Both the position numbers and the translations under genes were made by a program. Below the pieces are notes generated by a model. That model did not search any database, was not told the DNA's origin, and saw nothing but the letters and a program-made list of their open reading frames with translations. From a virus, in the IMG/VR virus record IMGVR_UViG_3300028666_000022, positions 186,001 to 250,000 of that record: a DNA stretch of 64,000 nt; one strand, written 5' to 3'. This document shows, one piece after another, positions 46,201-54,050 of the stretch (positions within the stretch are counted from its first letter, which is position 1; every line of letters begins with the position of its first letter).

Positions 46201-46563
46201 AATAGTTGGTAACGTTTGTTGAGAAATATGTGAAGTAGCATTATAAGCTAATTGTGTACCTAACATTGCTAATCCAATTTGAGCAAGTGGTGTATTTGGA
46301 GTACTTACTAATCTACCTATAACAGTATTATTCAAATCAAATGCTTTGAATGGCATAATTAGACTAGTAACACTATTAACTGAATTTATTATATTTTGAG
46401 ATTTAGTTTCTTCAGTTAATGGATATATTCTATTTGAATCATATAAATTCCTAGATAATAGTTTTTTTCTAAAATTATTATTTTCAATTAATAATCTTGA
46501 TGGACTTATATTAACATTATCTATTGACGTTGAAGTATTATTAATTGGTTTACTACCAGCCAT
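43297..46563 (-). CDS. Large baseplate/tail structural protein with OmpA-like domain
   Basis: The 1088-residue protein is Asn/Ser-rich and contains, at about residues 754-844, an OmpA/MotB-type motif (IIITGAASKSGTDVNNQSLGIRRAQVAQ then AEIKVI), a peptidoglycan-binding fold unusual in a virion protein. Near the C-terminus CMRQGSAKRF, VLRIGDQFYTKVIIENLTIDYSD and MSAKITLQMKVLGG resemble tail baseplate proteins that carry LysM-adjacent domains. It is preceded by a GTATTTATA motif and lies between the tape measure and LysM-like genes. Confidence 0.55.
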   Translation of the reverse strand: MAGSKPINNTSTSIDNVNISPSRLLIENNNFRKKLLSRNLYDSNRIYPLTEETKSQNIINSVNSVTSLIMPFKAFDLNNTVIGRLVSTPNTPLAQIGLAMLGTQLAYNATSHISQQTLPTIKLANLFDGSKNTHVFNKNIDYKITKPNSISTFQQFLNAIVFANPEQNYPFTKTSTNADFIKNSGSGQLTFLYQALNQNLYKEGFSTSNYFGISSNNDSVLNQSSVDVEMPLTKRNNIIGSFANPLNKFKNYYSFFNLNPYSSTQSKQGSINDANGDMVISMNRTNPQYPNTTQEYAPDYNFVKYNFGETVKKDEFQISQIENSWISTSDENDDIHNKIVWGRDGISSNANKNIADSRGNSLNVQKEVNNLTPDLTRFNVYSGLLEYTRNLLNASEGGVVDITRKAFKKGQNVIGFNGSAMWAASNSTYSQKNGTAGKTGIRQHSMLDQYDRFAKAIRFNGNQVYGGNPDSVTYNSVIPRIHPTLDKEGKVNSKNLMFSIENLAVRVIGSDGVGIIDDEYGSTIPISEVGQFNGRLMWFPPYNMEVNESESAKFEPTVMVGRNEPMYSYMYSERSATVSFSLIVDYPMNLKNQLYQGTDKHRLISEFFAFGGESYNPITPPTVNPNKIQDGNNKKQEIITGPVDMAEPDVLSPQSIKMYFPNDYPTQKDNLTTVIDYLYKTMAYEIDDGCFESTKIKGNGFNSSVYIVTGLTGSAPDNNLHLNLSLLPPNFSQYNLNGDCPLNNILRNVYSNEVNRKYYDIIITGAASKSGTDVNNQSLGIRRAQVAQIFVTERIKAIFANTPDKLGINITYSSIGSTTAENRNLALENEDPAVIFERYAEIKVIRNNVAVDKKVQPLTTTDTQAVQNLKKDNAAADNISKKQNSNKASENVFKERTVDLENGSNDGGILKGFKSISGNYFYPVFHSQTPEDFHRRLTFLHQCMRQGSAKRFDTVDSQGNLTARNSVFGRQPICVLRIGDQFYTKVIIENLTIDYSDAILDTNPENFGVQYMSAKITLQMKVLGGQSLKGPIDALQNAVTFNQYANSTFSKDGMYYRPSTEADKQEAYMSNILTVEQNNLTKALTNVR

Positions 46564-46576
46564 TGAATTTATTTTT

Positions 46577-46585
46577 TATAAATAC
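46577..46585 (-). promoter_or_regulatory. Late-promoter-like motif GTATTTATA
   Basis: Located 14 bases upstream of the ATG of the 1088-residue structural gene and followed by AAAAAAT on the minus strand. Confidence 0.45.
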
Positions 46586-47391
46586 TTGCTTATTAATTTT
46601 GATTGTTGTAGTTTTACCTTGGGATATTATATACTTGGCTTAAAATACTTATATATCTATATTTCAATCTCTTAATGTTGAGGGTGATATTAAGGTTTTC
46701 TTAATAAGAATTAAAGAAAGATCTTAATTTAAGTAATTCTTCTTAAATTAAGAAGAAAAATATTTGGGTATAAATATAGTATGATTTTAAATGAAAAATA
46801 TTCAAACCAGAATTTATTCAAAATAATTATATATCTTTGTTTTTAAAACTGAATTTCAAAAAGAAATGAATATAATATCCCCTTACTGTCGAGTTTTTAT
46901 TAAATTAATTAATTTAATCACAAACATTGTAAATTCGTTTTTGCTTTGTAAAAGCGAGAAAGAGTTTTGTTTATATATTTATCTTTCGTAAGAAAAGATT
47001 CGTTTGAAAGTAAAAAACTTGTCGAAGTTACAAGAAATAATTTACATTTCAAAGTACTAACTTAAATTTTCGTCAAAAATATTTAAGTTATTTTCTAAGT
47101 ACTTAATAATCAATAAAAATATTTTTAAATTTTTTTAAAAAATATGCTAGTAATTTTCTAATTAAGAAGAAGTTTTAATAAAATATGGTTTTGAAAATCG
47201 GGAATATTAATTTTATACTTCAATAAAATCTAATTATATTTAAATATTTACTTTAAATACGATCTCATATAATTCTATTACTTAATTATTTATATACGTT
47301 CACTTAAAGTAAAGTGATTCTTTAAATAGAATATAATAAGTATTTAATTTAGAAAAGATTATAATGTTTTATTTAAAGTAAAACTTTAACG
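46586..47391. other. Gene-free stretch of about 800 bases with several hairpins
   Basis: No frame with a credible start exceeds about 25 codons. It holds a 12-bp inverted repeat (46722-46733 with 46742-46753), GCTTT/AAAGC and ATCTTT/AAAGAT hairpins near 46935-46997, CACTT-type hairpins near 47300, and a palindrome TTAAAGTAAAACTTTAA (47373-47389) that recurs at 51189-51205. A replication origin, a non-coding RNA, a long leader for the downstream baseplate gene or a decayed gene are all possible; none is shown. Confidence 0.55.
47373..47389. repeat. Palindromic repeat, copy 1
   Basis: TTAAAGT-AAA-ACTTTAA, a 7-bp stem with a 3-base loop, lies directly past the tape measure stop codon. An identical 17-mer is at 51189-51205. 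Confidence 0.6.
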
Positions 47392-49914
47392 TTAACCATT
47401 TCCAGTTAATCCAGCTTTACCGTCATAATTTTTATTTCTAATATATGCACCTGTTTTAGTAGCCTCATGAAATTTATAACCATCTATATTCATAGTTATA
47501 TTAGAAACAACAGCAACTTGTTTATCAGTAAATTCAACTTTTACTCCATTTTTTAATAATTTAGATATTTCAGCAAATATACTTCCTCCTTTTGTATTCA
47601 TATTAGAAATTGATTCAACTGCATTTTTTACTGCAATAAAATCTTCTTTACTACCAGACATAACAGTATTTATTTGTTTAAAAGCATCACCTACTCTAGC
47701 TATAGCATCTGCATGTCCAGCAATTGTTTTCATTGTACCAGCAAATACTAATAATCCTAAACCTCCTGTTGTAAATAATGCCATACTACCAGCTAATGTT
47801 GCAATTCCAGCACCTAAACTTAACATAGATGCACCTGCTCCTTTACCAGCAGTAACCAGTTTTGAGAGCCCATCACCCATATATCCAATACCTGCAGCAG
47901 CAACTCCAATACCTCCACCTACCATTAAAACAGCAGCACCTAAAGCAAGTAATCCTACAGCACCAGCAGTGGCAGAACCAGCAACTAAAGCAATTCCAAT
48001 AGCAGCAGCAGGAAATGTAATTGCTAATGTAGTTGCAATTGATTTTAATGTATCTGCTTGTTTATCAGTTAATTTACTCATTGAATCAGCCAATTTACTT
48101 AATCCAACAGCAGCAATAGCTATACCACCACCAACACCTGCAGCAGCAGCACCTACCCCAACACCCATACCAAGTGCTTTTAAGCCTTGTCCTTTAGCTA
48201 AAGCACCACCAGCATTCATTTTATTTACTTGACCAACATCAAATGCTCTTTGAGCACCCTGATTAAGAGGAAGACCATTTTTACCTATTGTTGGAGTAGC
48301 ACCACCAAAACCGGGTAATTTACCAACTAAAGAACCAGCAACTTTATTTAAAATCATTCCACTGGCTTTAAATGCTACACTAGCAGCCATAAATGTAGCA
48401 GCAACTTTAAGCCAAGCAGGTGCTATTTGTGGTCCAGTTAAAAATTTAATAATACCTTCAGCATAGGGTCTAACAGAAACCATTACTTTATTTATACCTT
48501 GTAATATTGGTAATAATCCAGTTTTTAGTTCAGCAATACTTGCTTTAAATGCACTCTCTAAATCCTGTGCTGCTTTTGCCCTATCTTCTAAACTTACACT
48601 TTGTTTTGCAAATGCTTCTGCTTCTGTTTTAGTTAGAGATGAAATATCTCTCATTTGACCACCAAGTTCTACTTGAAATTTACTACTTTTACTGTTAAAA
48701 ATAGCAGCTCCTTTAATAAGTTCTTTTTCACGTCCAGTTAAACCAGTTCCAGATAATTCTGAATTCATTTTATCTAGTTCTGCTCTTCTTTGTGCAATTT
48801 GTGTTAACTCACTAGCTTGCATTCCTAATGATTTAGCAACTGCAGCAAGTCTATCTCTATCAGCAGGACTAATAAATTTTTCAAAAGTTCCATCGGCCAT
48901 TTTTCTAAATGAAACAACACCTTTGGTCATATCTGAAATTTTTTCAGTGAATTTAGCTGGATCATTACGACTTAAAAATAACATTTCAAATGGATCTGTT
49001 TTTGCAAATTCACCACCCATGACTTGTAATTGTGCAGCTAAATCAATAGCACCTTCAAGACTTTTAGCAATGTCAGCAGCATTAAGTGCATCAGTCATAC
49101 TAACTTTTAATTTTTCTCCACTTGCTGCCATTTGAGCAATACCTTTTGCTCCAGATTGAAAAGTATATGTATTTAATCTTTTAAAATTATCATTAACATT
49201 TTTTAATACCTTAGTAGTATTAACACCCATTCTTTCAGTAGTATCAACAATACCTTGAACAAAATTCATTGTTGATTTAGCATCTAAACCAATTAATTCA
49301 AATTGAGATCCTAATCTTGTTGCTTGTTCAATTCCTAATCCAGTTCCTTTACCAATAGCTGCAATATCTTTAACCATTTCTGCAGATAAAACCCTAGCTC
49401 TTCCAGTTTCATCAGCAAAACCTTGCATTACTGTTTGTATGTCTTCAATATTACCACCTAAACTAGCTACAAATCCAGCAGACTGTTCAAATGAATTTCT
49501 CATTAATTCTGCTTTTGTACCTGACATTCCAAGACTAAGAATTGTTTGACGAATAATTTTGTCAGACTGCATTAAATATTGAAAACCAGATTTTAATTGA
49601 GAATTAAAGCTAGTAAGTGTAGAATTTATTGTTTTTCTTAATTTCTGTTCATCAGTTAATTTATTATTAATACCACCTTGACTTTTCTCAATATCAGATA
49701 ACAACTTTTTTTCATCTTCGGTTAATTTACTACCTTTAGATTTTAAATCATTTATTAATTTTTGATTATTTAAATTAATTTCTTCTTGTTTTGCTCTGGC
49801 CGAACCTAAATCATTAATACTTAAAGATAAATCTCTCTGTGCTTTTAAAGCATCATTTTGTTGTTGTATTAATCTTATATTGTCTGAAAAATTTTTTTTA
49901 TCATCAGCAGCCAT
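47392..49914 (-). CDS. Tail tape measure protein
   Basis: The 840-residue protein has a helical, coiled-coil N-terminal region (about 1-125, many Gln/Lys/Glu), a long helical middle, and a C-terminal Ala/Gly-rich hydrophobic segment (about 530-770) with several membrane-like stretches (e.g. GVGVGAAAAGVGGGIAIAAVGL), as in tape measure proteins. It sets tail length and helps DNA pass into the cell. Two small tail-assembly genes lie immediately upstream, as expected. The following gene-free stretch ends its transcript. Confidence 0.8.
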   Translation of the reverse strand: MAADDKKNFSDNIRLIQQQNDALKAQRDLSLSINDLGSARAKQEEINLNNQKLINDLKSKGSKLTEDEKKLLSDIEKSQGGINNKLTDEQKLRKTINSTLTSFNSQLKSGFQYLMQSDKIIRQTILSLGMSGTKAELMRNSFEQSAGFVASLGGNIEDIQTVMQGFADETGRARVLSAEMVKDIAAIGKGTGLGIEQATRLGSQFELIGLDAKSTMNFVQGIVDTTERMGVNTTKVLKNVNDNFKRLNTYTFQSGAKGIAQMAASGEKLKVSMTDALNAADIAKSLEGAIDLAAQLQVMGGEFAKTDPFEMLFLSRNDPAKFTEKISDMTKGVVSFRKMADGTFEKFISPADRDRLAAVAKSLGMQASELTQIAQRRAELDKMNSELSGTGLTGREKELIKGAAIFNSKSSKFQVELGGQMRDISSLTKTEAEAFAKQSVSLEDRAKAAQDLESAFKASIAELKTGLLPILQGINKVMVSVRPYAEGIIKFLTGPQIAPAWLKVAATFMAASVAFKASGMILNKVAGSLVGKLPGFGGATPTIGKNGLPLNQGAQRAFDVGQVNKMNAGGALAKGQGLKALGMGVGVGAAAAGVGGGIAIAAVGLSKLADSMSKLTDKQADTLKSIATTLAITFPAAAIGIALVAGSATAGAVGLLALGAAVLMVGGGIGVAAAGIGYMGDGLSKLVTAGKGAGASMLSLGAGIATLAGSMALFTTGGLGLLVFAGTMKTIAGHADAIARVGDAFKQINTVMSGSKEDFIAVKNAVESISNMNTKGGSIFAEISKLLKNGVKVEFTDKQVAVVSNITMNIDGYKFHEATKTGAYIRNKNYDGKAGLTGNG

Positions 49915-49929
49915 TAGAATAGTATTTTA

Positions 49930-49938
49930 TATAAATAC
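49930..49938 (-). promoter_or_regulatory. Late-promoter-like motif GTATTTATA
   Basis: Located 16 bases upstream of the tape measure ATG, just after a strong terminator, so the tape measure could be transcribed on its own late promoter. Confidence 0.45.
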
Positions 49939-49942
49939 AAAA

Positions 49943-49974
49943 AATAAAAAAATCGAGATTTAATGTCTCGATTT
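49943..49974 (-). terminator. Rho-independent terminator overlapping the end of the frameshift product
   Basis: Arms AAATCGAGA and TCTCGATTT (49950-49958, 49966-49974) with a 7-base loop; on the minus strand the stem is followed by a T-rich run (T7-A-T6 within about 14 bases). The stop codon of the 55-residue frame lies in the hairpin loop. Confidence 0.75.
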
Positions 49975-50127
49975 ACTATTCGCTTGATCTTGTAATCTTT
50001 CTATTTCATCATTTTCTTTTTGTAATAAATGAAGAAAATATCGTCTTTTATAAATAGGAATATTTTCTATATAATCTGCTTGAAATTTTGCATGTTTAGT
50101 TAAAATATAAATTTCTTCCTGAACCAT
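49960..50127 (-). CDS. Small tail-assembly protein (downstream frame of a -1 frameshift pair)
   Basis: A 55-residue frame from the ATG at 50125-50127 (MVQEEIYILTKHAKFQADYIENI, then PIYKRRYFLHLLQKEN) with the PxYKRRxFL motif seen in small phage hub or tail-assembly proteins. Its frame is open upstream through the end of the 310-residue gene; the nine-T run at 50158-50166 (minus strand TTT-TTT-TTC) can slip by -1 and join the two, giving a fusion of about 372 residues. It may be made alone, as the fusion, or both. It sits just upstream of the tape measure gene. Confidence 0.65.
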   Translation of the reverse strand: MVQEEIYILTKHAKFQADYIENIPIYKRRYFLHLLQKENDEIERLQDQANSKSRH

Positions 50128-50144
50128 ACGTTTATAAGATTCTA

Positions 50145-51077
50145 CTAGTTCGAGGGGAAAAAAAAATCCACACCTACGCTCAAAGTAGCATTAAATTTAT
50201 AACCATCTTTAGCTGTAAATTCATAATTCATATCTACATCAGGACTAACTTCTAATATTTTTTTACGAATAGTATATGCATCGAGTGCTGGCATAGCATC
50301 AACAAATTTATCAATATAAGCTCTTTCTGTTTTTTCATTAATTGCAACAATATGTGCTTTTAATTTTAATGTATTATATTGACTAACATCTTCATTATAA
50401 GCTTCTTTAATTGCTTCTGCTTTTTTAAAAATTTGATTTTCATCACCTGAACTAAGTAATCTAAATACAACTGTTTTTTTACGCATAGGTAACTCAACAA
50501 CGAAATTTCCATCTTCATTTGGAAGTTCAACTAATGTCTTATATTTTAATTTTAATAAATTAACAGTGGTTTTAAATGGAATACCACTTCTAGGATCAGT
50601 TACTTGTACAGTATAATCTGAACCATAACTTGAAGTACGAAGAAATAAAATAATTGCATTTCTATCACCAGCTAACAAATGTTCAGGATTAACTCCACTG
50701 GTTTTAATTTTTCTTTTTAATAATAAATCTAAAACACTACCATTTTCAATTAATGAAGGGGTTGTTAATAAATCTTCATCTTTAGATGTCATATATTCAA
50801 CATTTACTTCAGAAATGTGATTAGCATCGAATAAACCTTTTGATGGTAATTTAATTAATTCATAAGAAGTCATTAAATCAGGATCAGTTTCTTTTGACAT
50901 TGTTTTCTCAAAATCTTGAGGATTAAAAGGTTTGGCTCTTGGTACTGAATCAGTAATTACTTTATTATTGTTTGGTAATGAATCAATATTATCTGATGTA
51001 TTATTAGTACTTTCTTTATATTTTTTTAAAACATCAGAAATGTTTTCTTTTTTTGGTTGATTCAAATTTTCTTTCAT
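50145..51077 (-). CDS. gp26-like baseplate hub/tail-assembly chaperone protein
   Basis: The 310-residue protein has a 65-residue disordered N-terminus, then KLPSKGLFDANHISEVNVEYMTSKDEDLL (about 75-105), LLAGDRNAIILFLRTSSYGSDY (about 135-156), which correspond to the recurring pattern P-S-x-G-x-(F/L), M-T-x-x-(E/D)-(E/D)-L-L, G-D-R-N-A-I-(L/I)-x-x-x-R of T4 gp26-like proteins. It ends SVGVDFFFPSN. The Phe run is encoded by a slippery T-run, so a minor -1 product with the following frame is expected. Place and arrangement match tail chaperones preceding the tape measure gene. Confidence 0.65.
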   Translation of the reverse strand: MKENLNQPKKENISDVLKKYKESTNNTSDNIDSLPNNNKVITDSVPRAKPFNPQDFEKTMSKETDPDLMTSYELIKLPSKGLFDANHISEVNVEYMTSKDEDLLTTPSLIENGSVLDLLLKRKIKTSGVNPEHLLAGDRNAIILFLRTSSYGSDYTVQVTDPRSGIPFKTTVNLLKLKYKTLVELPNEDGNFVVELPMRKKTVVFRLLSSGDENQIFKKAEAIKEAYNEDVSQYNTLKLKAHIVAINEKTERAYIDKFVDAMPALDAYTIRKKILEVSPDVDMNYEFTAKDGYKFNATLSVGVDFFFPSN

Positions 51078-51253
51078 TTTATAAAATTTTATATTTTATT
51101 ATTGTTTTTATAAATACAAGCATTTTAAAAAATTTATAAAATAATATAAAAATAATTCAAGATTATTTAAAATTTTACGTATTAGTAGTTAAAGTAAAAC
51201 TTTAAGTAGAATAAAAGAATTAATTTAAATAATAATTGTATTTCATTGATTAA
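51078..51253. promoter_or_regulatory. Divergent promoter region with palindrome
   Basis: This 176-base gap separates the minus-strand tail genes from the plus-strand operon. It contains GTATTTATA on the minus strand (51109-51117) and the 17-base palindrome TTAAAGTAAAACTTTAA (51189-51205), also found after the tape measure gene. No Bacteroidota-type -7 element was recognised for the plus-strand genes, but the palindrome could be a regulator binding site or an RNA hairpin. Confidence 0.45.
51189..51205. repeat. Palindromic repeat, copy 2
   Basis: TTAAAGTAAAACTTTAA, identical to 47373-47389, lies in the divergent region between tail genes and the plus-strand operon, 49 bases before the first start codon of the latter. 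Confidence 0.6.
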
Positions 51254-51379
51254 ATGAAAACTAAAATGAAACAAAATAGTGTTGATTCTAAAAAAGAAGA
51301 AAAAATTTTAGAAGTAGAAAATAAAAATTCTAATAAAGATGATCTATTAGAATTGGATGGAGAAATAACAGCATTATAA
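51254..51379 (+). CDS. Small Lys/Glu-rich protein, 41 residues
   Basis: A frame from ATG at 51254-51256 encodes a highly charged protein (MKTKMKQNSVDSKKEEKILEVENKNS..., ending ELDGEITAL). It is the first gene of the plus-strand operon and ends nine bases before the next start. Not recognised. Confidence 0.5.
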   Translation: MKTKMKQNSVDSKKEEKILEVENKNSNKDDLLELDGEITAL

Positions 51380-51388
51380 TATTTTTAT

Positions 51389-51706
51389 ATGACTGAATCA
51401 AAAATATTAGTTATTTATATTGGTGTTGCTGGAATAAGATCTGAAGACATTTCAGATTATGTTAATAAAATTTATAAAACAATTTGTCCACCAACATTTT
51501 CTGGCTCGATTGTAGTTATTCCAATTCAAGAATTGAATACTAGAATTGAGTGTATTAATCCTAAATATATTACGAACGAAGAATTAATAAAAGAACATAC
51601 AGAATTAATGACTAATTTACAAAAAGAATTAAAATTTCAATTAGAACAACTAAAAGAAAATAATAAGATTAAACAAAATAAGAAAAAGAAGAATGAAAAT
51701 AAATAA
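51389..51706 (+). CDS. Conserved phage hypothetical protein, 105 residues
   Basis: The N-terminal half (ILVIYIGVAGIRSEDISDYV, then ELNTRIECINPKYIT) is well-ordered, and the C-terminus is a long Lys/Asn-rich helix. I recall similar proteins among phages of Bacteroidota as unknown virion-associated genes. Its end overlaps the next gene by 14 bases. Confidence 0.55.
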   Translation: MTESKILVIYIGVAGIRSEDISDYVNKIYKTICPPTFSGSIVVIPIQELNTRIECINPKYITNEELIKEHTELMTNLQKELKFQLEQLKENNKIKQNKKKKNENK

Positions 51707-52493
51707 TATAATAAATTCATTTAAAAATAAATTTCAAACAAAACTAAATCTTAATTCTAAATTAAAAATAGGAATTGATATAAATGAAGTTCTACGAGCA
51801 CGTTGGCTACAAATGGATAAATATTACTATTCTGAATTTCAAAATGAATTATTAAGTCCAGATCAACCTTATGTTTATGACTTTTTTAAATACTATAAGT
51901 GGGAAGATACTGTTGAAAATAGTAAAGTATTACGTGAGCCGGGAGAATTACCTGAAGATATTAATCCTATTGATTATCAAGTAGATCCAATTACTGGTGA
52001 AGCTCCTGTTGATTTTCTTTTATTTAAAAAAGATGAGGAAAAAAAATTAACTGCTAAAGAAGTTTATAATAGGTTCATGTATGAAGATTTTGTATTTGAA
52101 ATATTTGGTACTGCACCTATTATGTATAAAGGAATGGATTTACATGTTAAAAATTTTTATGAAAAATATAAAAATACTGTTGAATTTATTCTCATCTCAA
52201 AAGAAAATGAATTTAGTATACCATCAACACTTATGTTTTTAAGCAGAATGATGAGTAGATTTACTAAATATAAATTTATTAAGACCGATGATGAAATATG
52301 GTCAGATGTTGATATTTTAATAACTACAGATCCTGATATTATTGATTCTAATTTACCTAAAGGAAAAAAAATAATTAAATTAGATAGGCCATATAATATG
52401 AAATGTAAAAAAACTGGTTTAATTAAAGATTTAATTCACATAAACGATTTATTTGATAATGAAGATTTTAAAAAAATAATTAAATATGAGTAA
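51693..52493 (+). CDS. HAD-fold-like hypothetical protein, 266 residues
   Basis: Residues 25-33 (KIGIDINEVL) resemble the first Asp motif of HAD phosphatases, and LISKENEFSIPSTL and DILITTDPDII could be motifs II and IV, but the usual D-x-D is D-I-N and enzyme activity is uncertain. Overlaps the preceding and following genes, so translation is coupled within the late operon. A structural or neck role is equally possible. Confidence 0.4.
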   Translation: MKINNIINSFKNKFQTKLNLNSKLKIGIDINEVLRARWLQMDKYYYSEFQNELLSPDQPYVYDFFKYYKWEDTVENSKVLREPGELPEDINPIDYQVDPITGEAPVDFLLFKKDEEKKLTAKEVYNRFMYEDFVFEIFGTAPIMYKGMDLHVKNFYEKYKNTVEFILISKENEFSIPSTLMFLSRMMSRFTKYKFIKTDDEIWSDVDILITTDPDIIDSNLPKGKKIIKLDRPYNMKCKKTGLIKDLIHINDLFDNEDFKKIIKYE

Positions 52494-52830
52494 TATTAAA
52501 TATAAATTTGAAATAAACGATACTGTTTATTATATTGAAACAACACCAAATCCACATAAAGAAATATGTGAAATGTGTTTAAGTGAAGGATTTCTTTTAA
52601 GAAAAGACAATAGTAGTATTATTTGTCCAAAATGTGAAGGTAAAAAAATGTTTTTTAATTCTGGTTCAATAAAACAAATAATTAAAGAAGATAATGTTAG
52701 AAACATAACAATTAAAATAAATGAAAAAAATATCATTGCTAAATATTATTTAAGAAACAATAATAAAAAATTTTATGAAGATGAATTATTTTTAACAGAA
52801 AATGAAGCAGAAAATAATAAATTAAAATAG
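52486..52830 (+). CDS. Zinc-ribbon hypothetical protein, 114 residues
   Basis: ICEMC (about 27-30) and IICPKCEGK (about 44-52) form a four-cysteine zinc ribbon; the rest is Lys/Asn-rich and beta-type. It overlaps the HAD-like gene by 8 bases. No family beyond the zinc motif is recognised. Confidence 0.55.
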   Translation: MSNIKYKFEINDTVYYIETTPNPHKEICEMCLSEGFLLRKDNSSIICPKCEGKKMFFNSGSIKQIIKEDNVRNITIKINEKNIIAKYYLRNNNKKFYEDELFLTENEAENNKLK

Positions 52831-52874
52831 TTAAAATGAATAAAAAATAATAAAATATAAAAATAATAATTAAT

Positions 52875-54020
52875 ATGAGCGAAGAATTAATGAATAACGA
52901 AGTACAAAAGGCTGATTCAGAAAAATTAGAAAAAATTAAACTTTCTTTAGATAAAATATCTAATAAAAAATCAAAATTTCTTTTCTGTGTTCCTGAATCA
53001 CAAAATCCTAATGCAAGTGTATATGAAATTTATTTTCATGCTACAGTTGTAAAAAATATGGGTTATGAAGTACTCATTTTAGTAGAAAAGGGTGATTATG
53101 TAATACCTACTTGGGTTGAACAAGAATTAACAGATTTTAAACATATTCCAATGGCCGATCCTAAATTAACTGTTGGACCAGAAGATGTGATGATTATTCC
53201 AGAAGTATATTCAAATATTATGGAACAAACAAAAAATCTTCCATGTATACGAGTTGGTTTATTACAATCTGTTGATTATATGTTAAATGGGCTAATACCG
53301 GGAACAGATTGGAAATCATTTGGAATAGATAATATTATAACAACATCACAGACAATAAAAGAATGGATTGAAACATATTATAGTAAAAATAAATTTAATA
53401 TTATTACTTATGATATTGGTATACCAGAATATTTTGAAAAATCAACAGTTCCACAAAAACCAATAATTTCAGTTGTTGGTAGAAATGCAAATGAAATATC
53501 TAAACTAGTTAAATTATTTTTTAGTAGATATCCTCAATATAGTTGGGTAACATTTGATCCAATGCTTACTAAGAGTAAACCACCTCAACAAATGAGAAGA
53601 GTTGATTTTGCTAAAAGATTGGCTGGAAATTTTGCTGCTGTTTGGGTAGATAGAATAGCTTCTCTAGGTACATTTCCATTAGAATGTATGAAATCTGGTG
53701 TAATTCCAATTTGTTTAAAACCAGATATTATGCCAGAATATTTACTTGAAAGAGGTGAAAATTCTGAAGATGTTAAAGTAGTTGATGGTGCAGGTGTTTG
53801 GACAAGTAATTATTATGATATACCTGTTTTAGTTGGTGAAGTACTAATAAAATATCTTGATGATGCAATTATGCCTGAATTGTATGCTTCAATGGATAAA
53901 ATAGTTGAAAAATATACTCAAGAAAATTCAGAAAAACAATTAGTTAATATATATCAAGGTTTAGTTGATACTAGAATTGCTTTATTTAAAGCAGCAATTG
54001 AACCAACAGAAAATAAATAA
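52875..54020 (+). CDS. GT-B-like glycosyltransferase in the late operon
   Basis: The 381-residue protein begins with a helix-rich leader (about 1-35) and then shows FLFCVPESQNPNASVYEIYF, YEVLILVEKGDYV and PIISVVGRNANEIS, with a C-terminal FPLECMKSGVIPICLKPD segment of the GT4/GT-B donor-site type. Unlike the island enzymes, it is encoded among virion and late-expression genes, next to a GT2-like gene. Its target could be a virion protein or host glycan, not known. Confidence 0.55.
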   Translation: MSEELMNNEVQKADSEKLEKIKLSLDKISNKKSKFLFCVPESQNPNASVYEIYFHATVVKNMGYEVLILVEKGDYVIPTWVEQELTDFKHIPMADPKLTVGPEDVMIIPEVYSNIMEQTKNLPCIRVGLLQSVDYMLNGLIPGTDWKSFGIDNIITTSQTIKEWIETYYSKNKFNIITYDIGIPEYFEKSTVPQKPIISVVGRNANEISKLVKLFFSRYPQYSWVTFDPMLTKSKPPQQMRRVDFAKRLAGNFAAVWVDRIASLGTFPLECMKSGVIPICLKPDIMPEYLLERGENSEDVKVVDGAGVWTSNYYDIPVLVGEVLIKYLDDAIMPELYASMDKIVEKYTQENSEKQLVNIYQGLVDTRIALFKAAIEPTENK

Positions 54021-54050
54021 GAATAAATATTATTAATAAAATATAAAGAA

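Noticed and set aside
46900-47000. Possible tRNA or structured small RNA in hairpin-rich stretch
   Set aside because: The GCTTT/AAAGC and other short hairpins do not build a cloverleaf, and no TTCGA loop with a matching stem was found.
47969-48232. Alanine/proline-rich frame opposite the tape measure gene
   Set aside because: It mirrors the Ala/Gly-rich part of the tape measure protein on the other strand.
51693-52493. Confident call of a HAD phosphatase
   Set aside because: The first motif lacks the second catalytic Asp (D-I-N instead of D-x-D), so only a fold resemblance is claimed.
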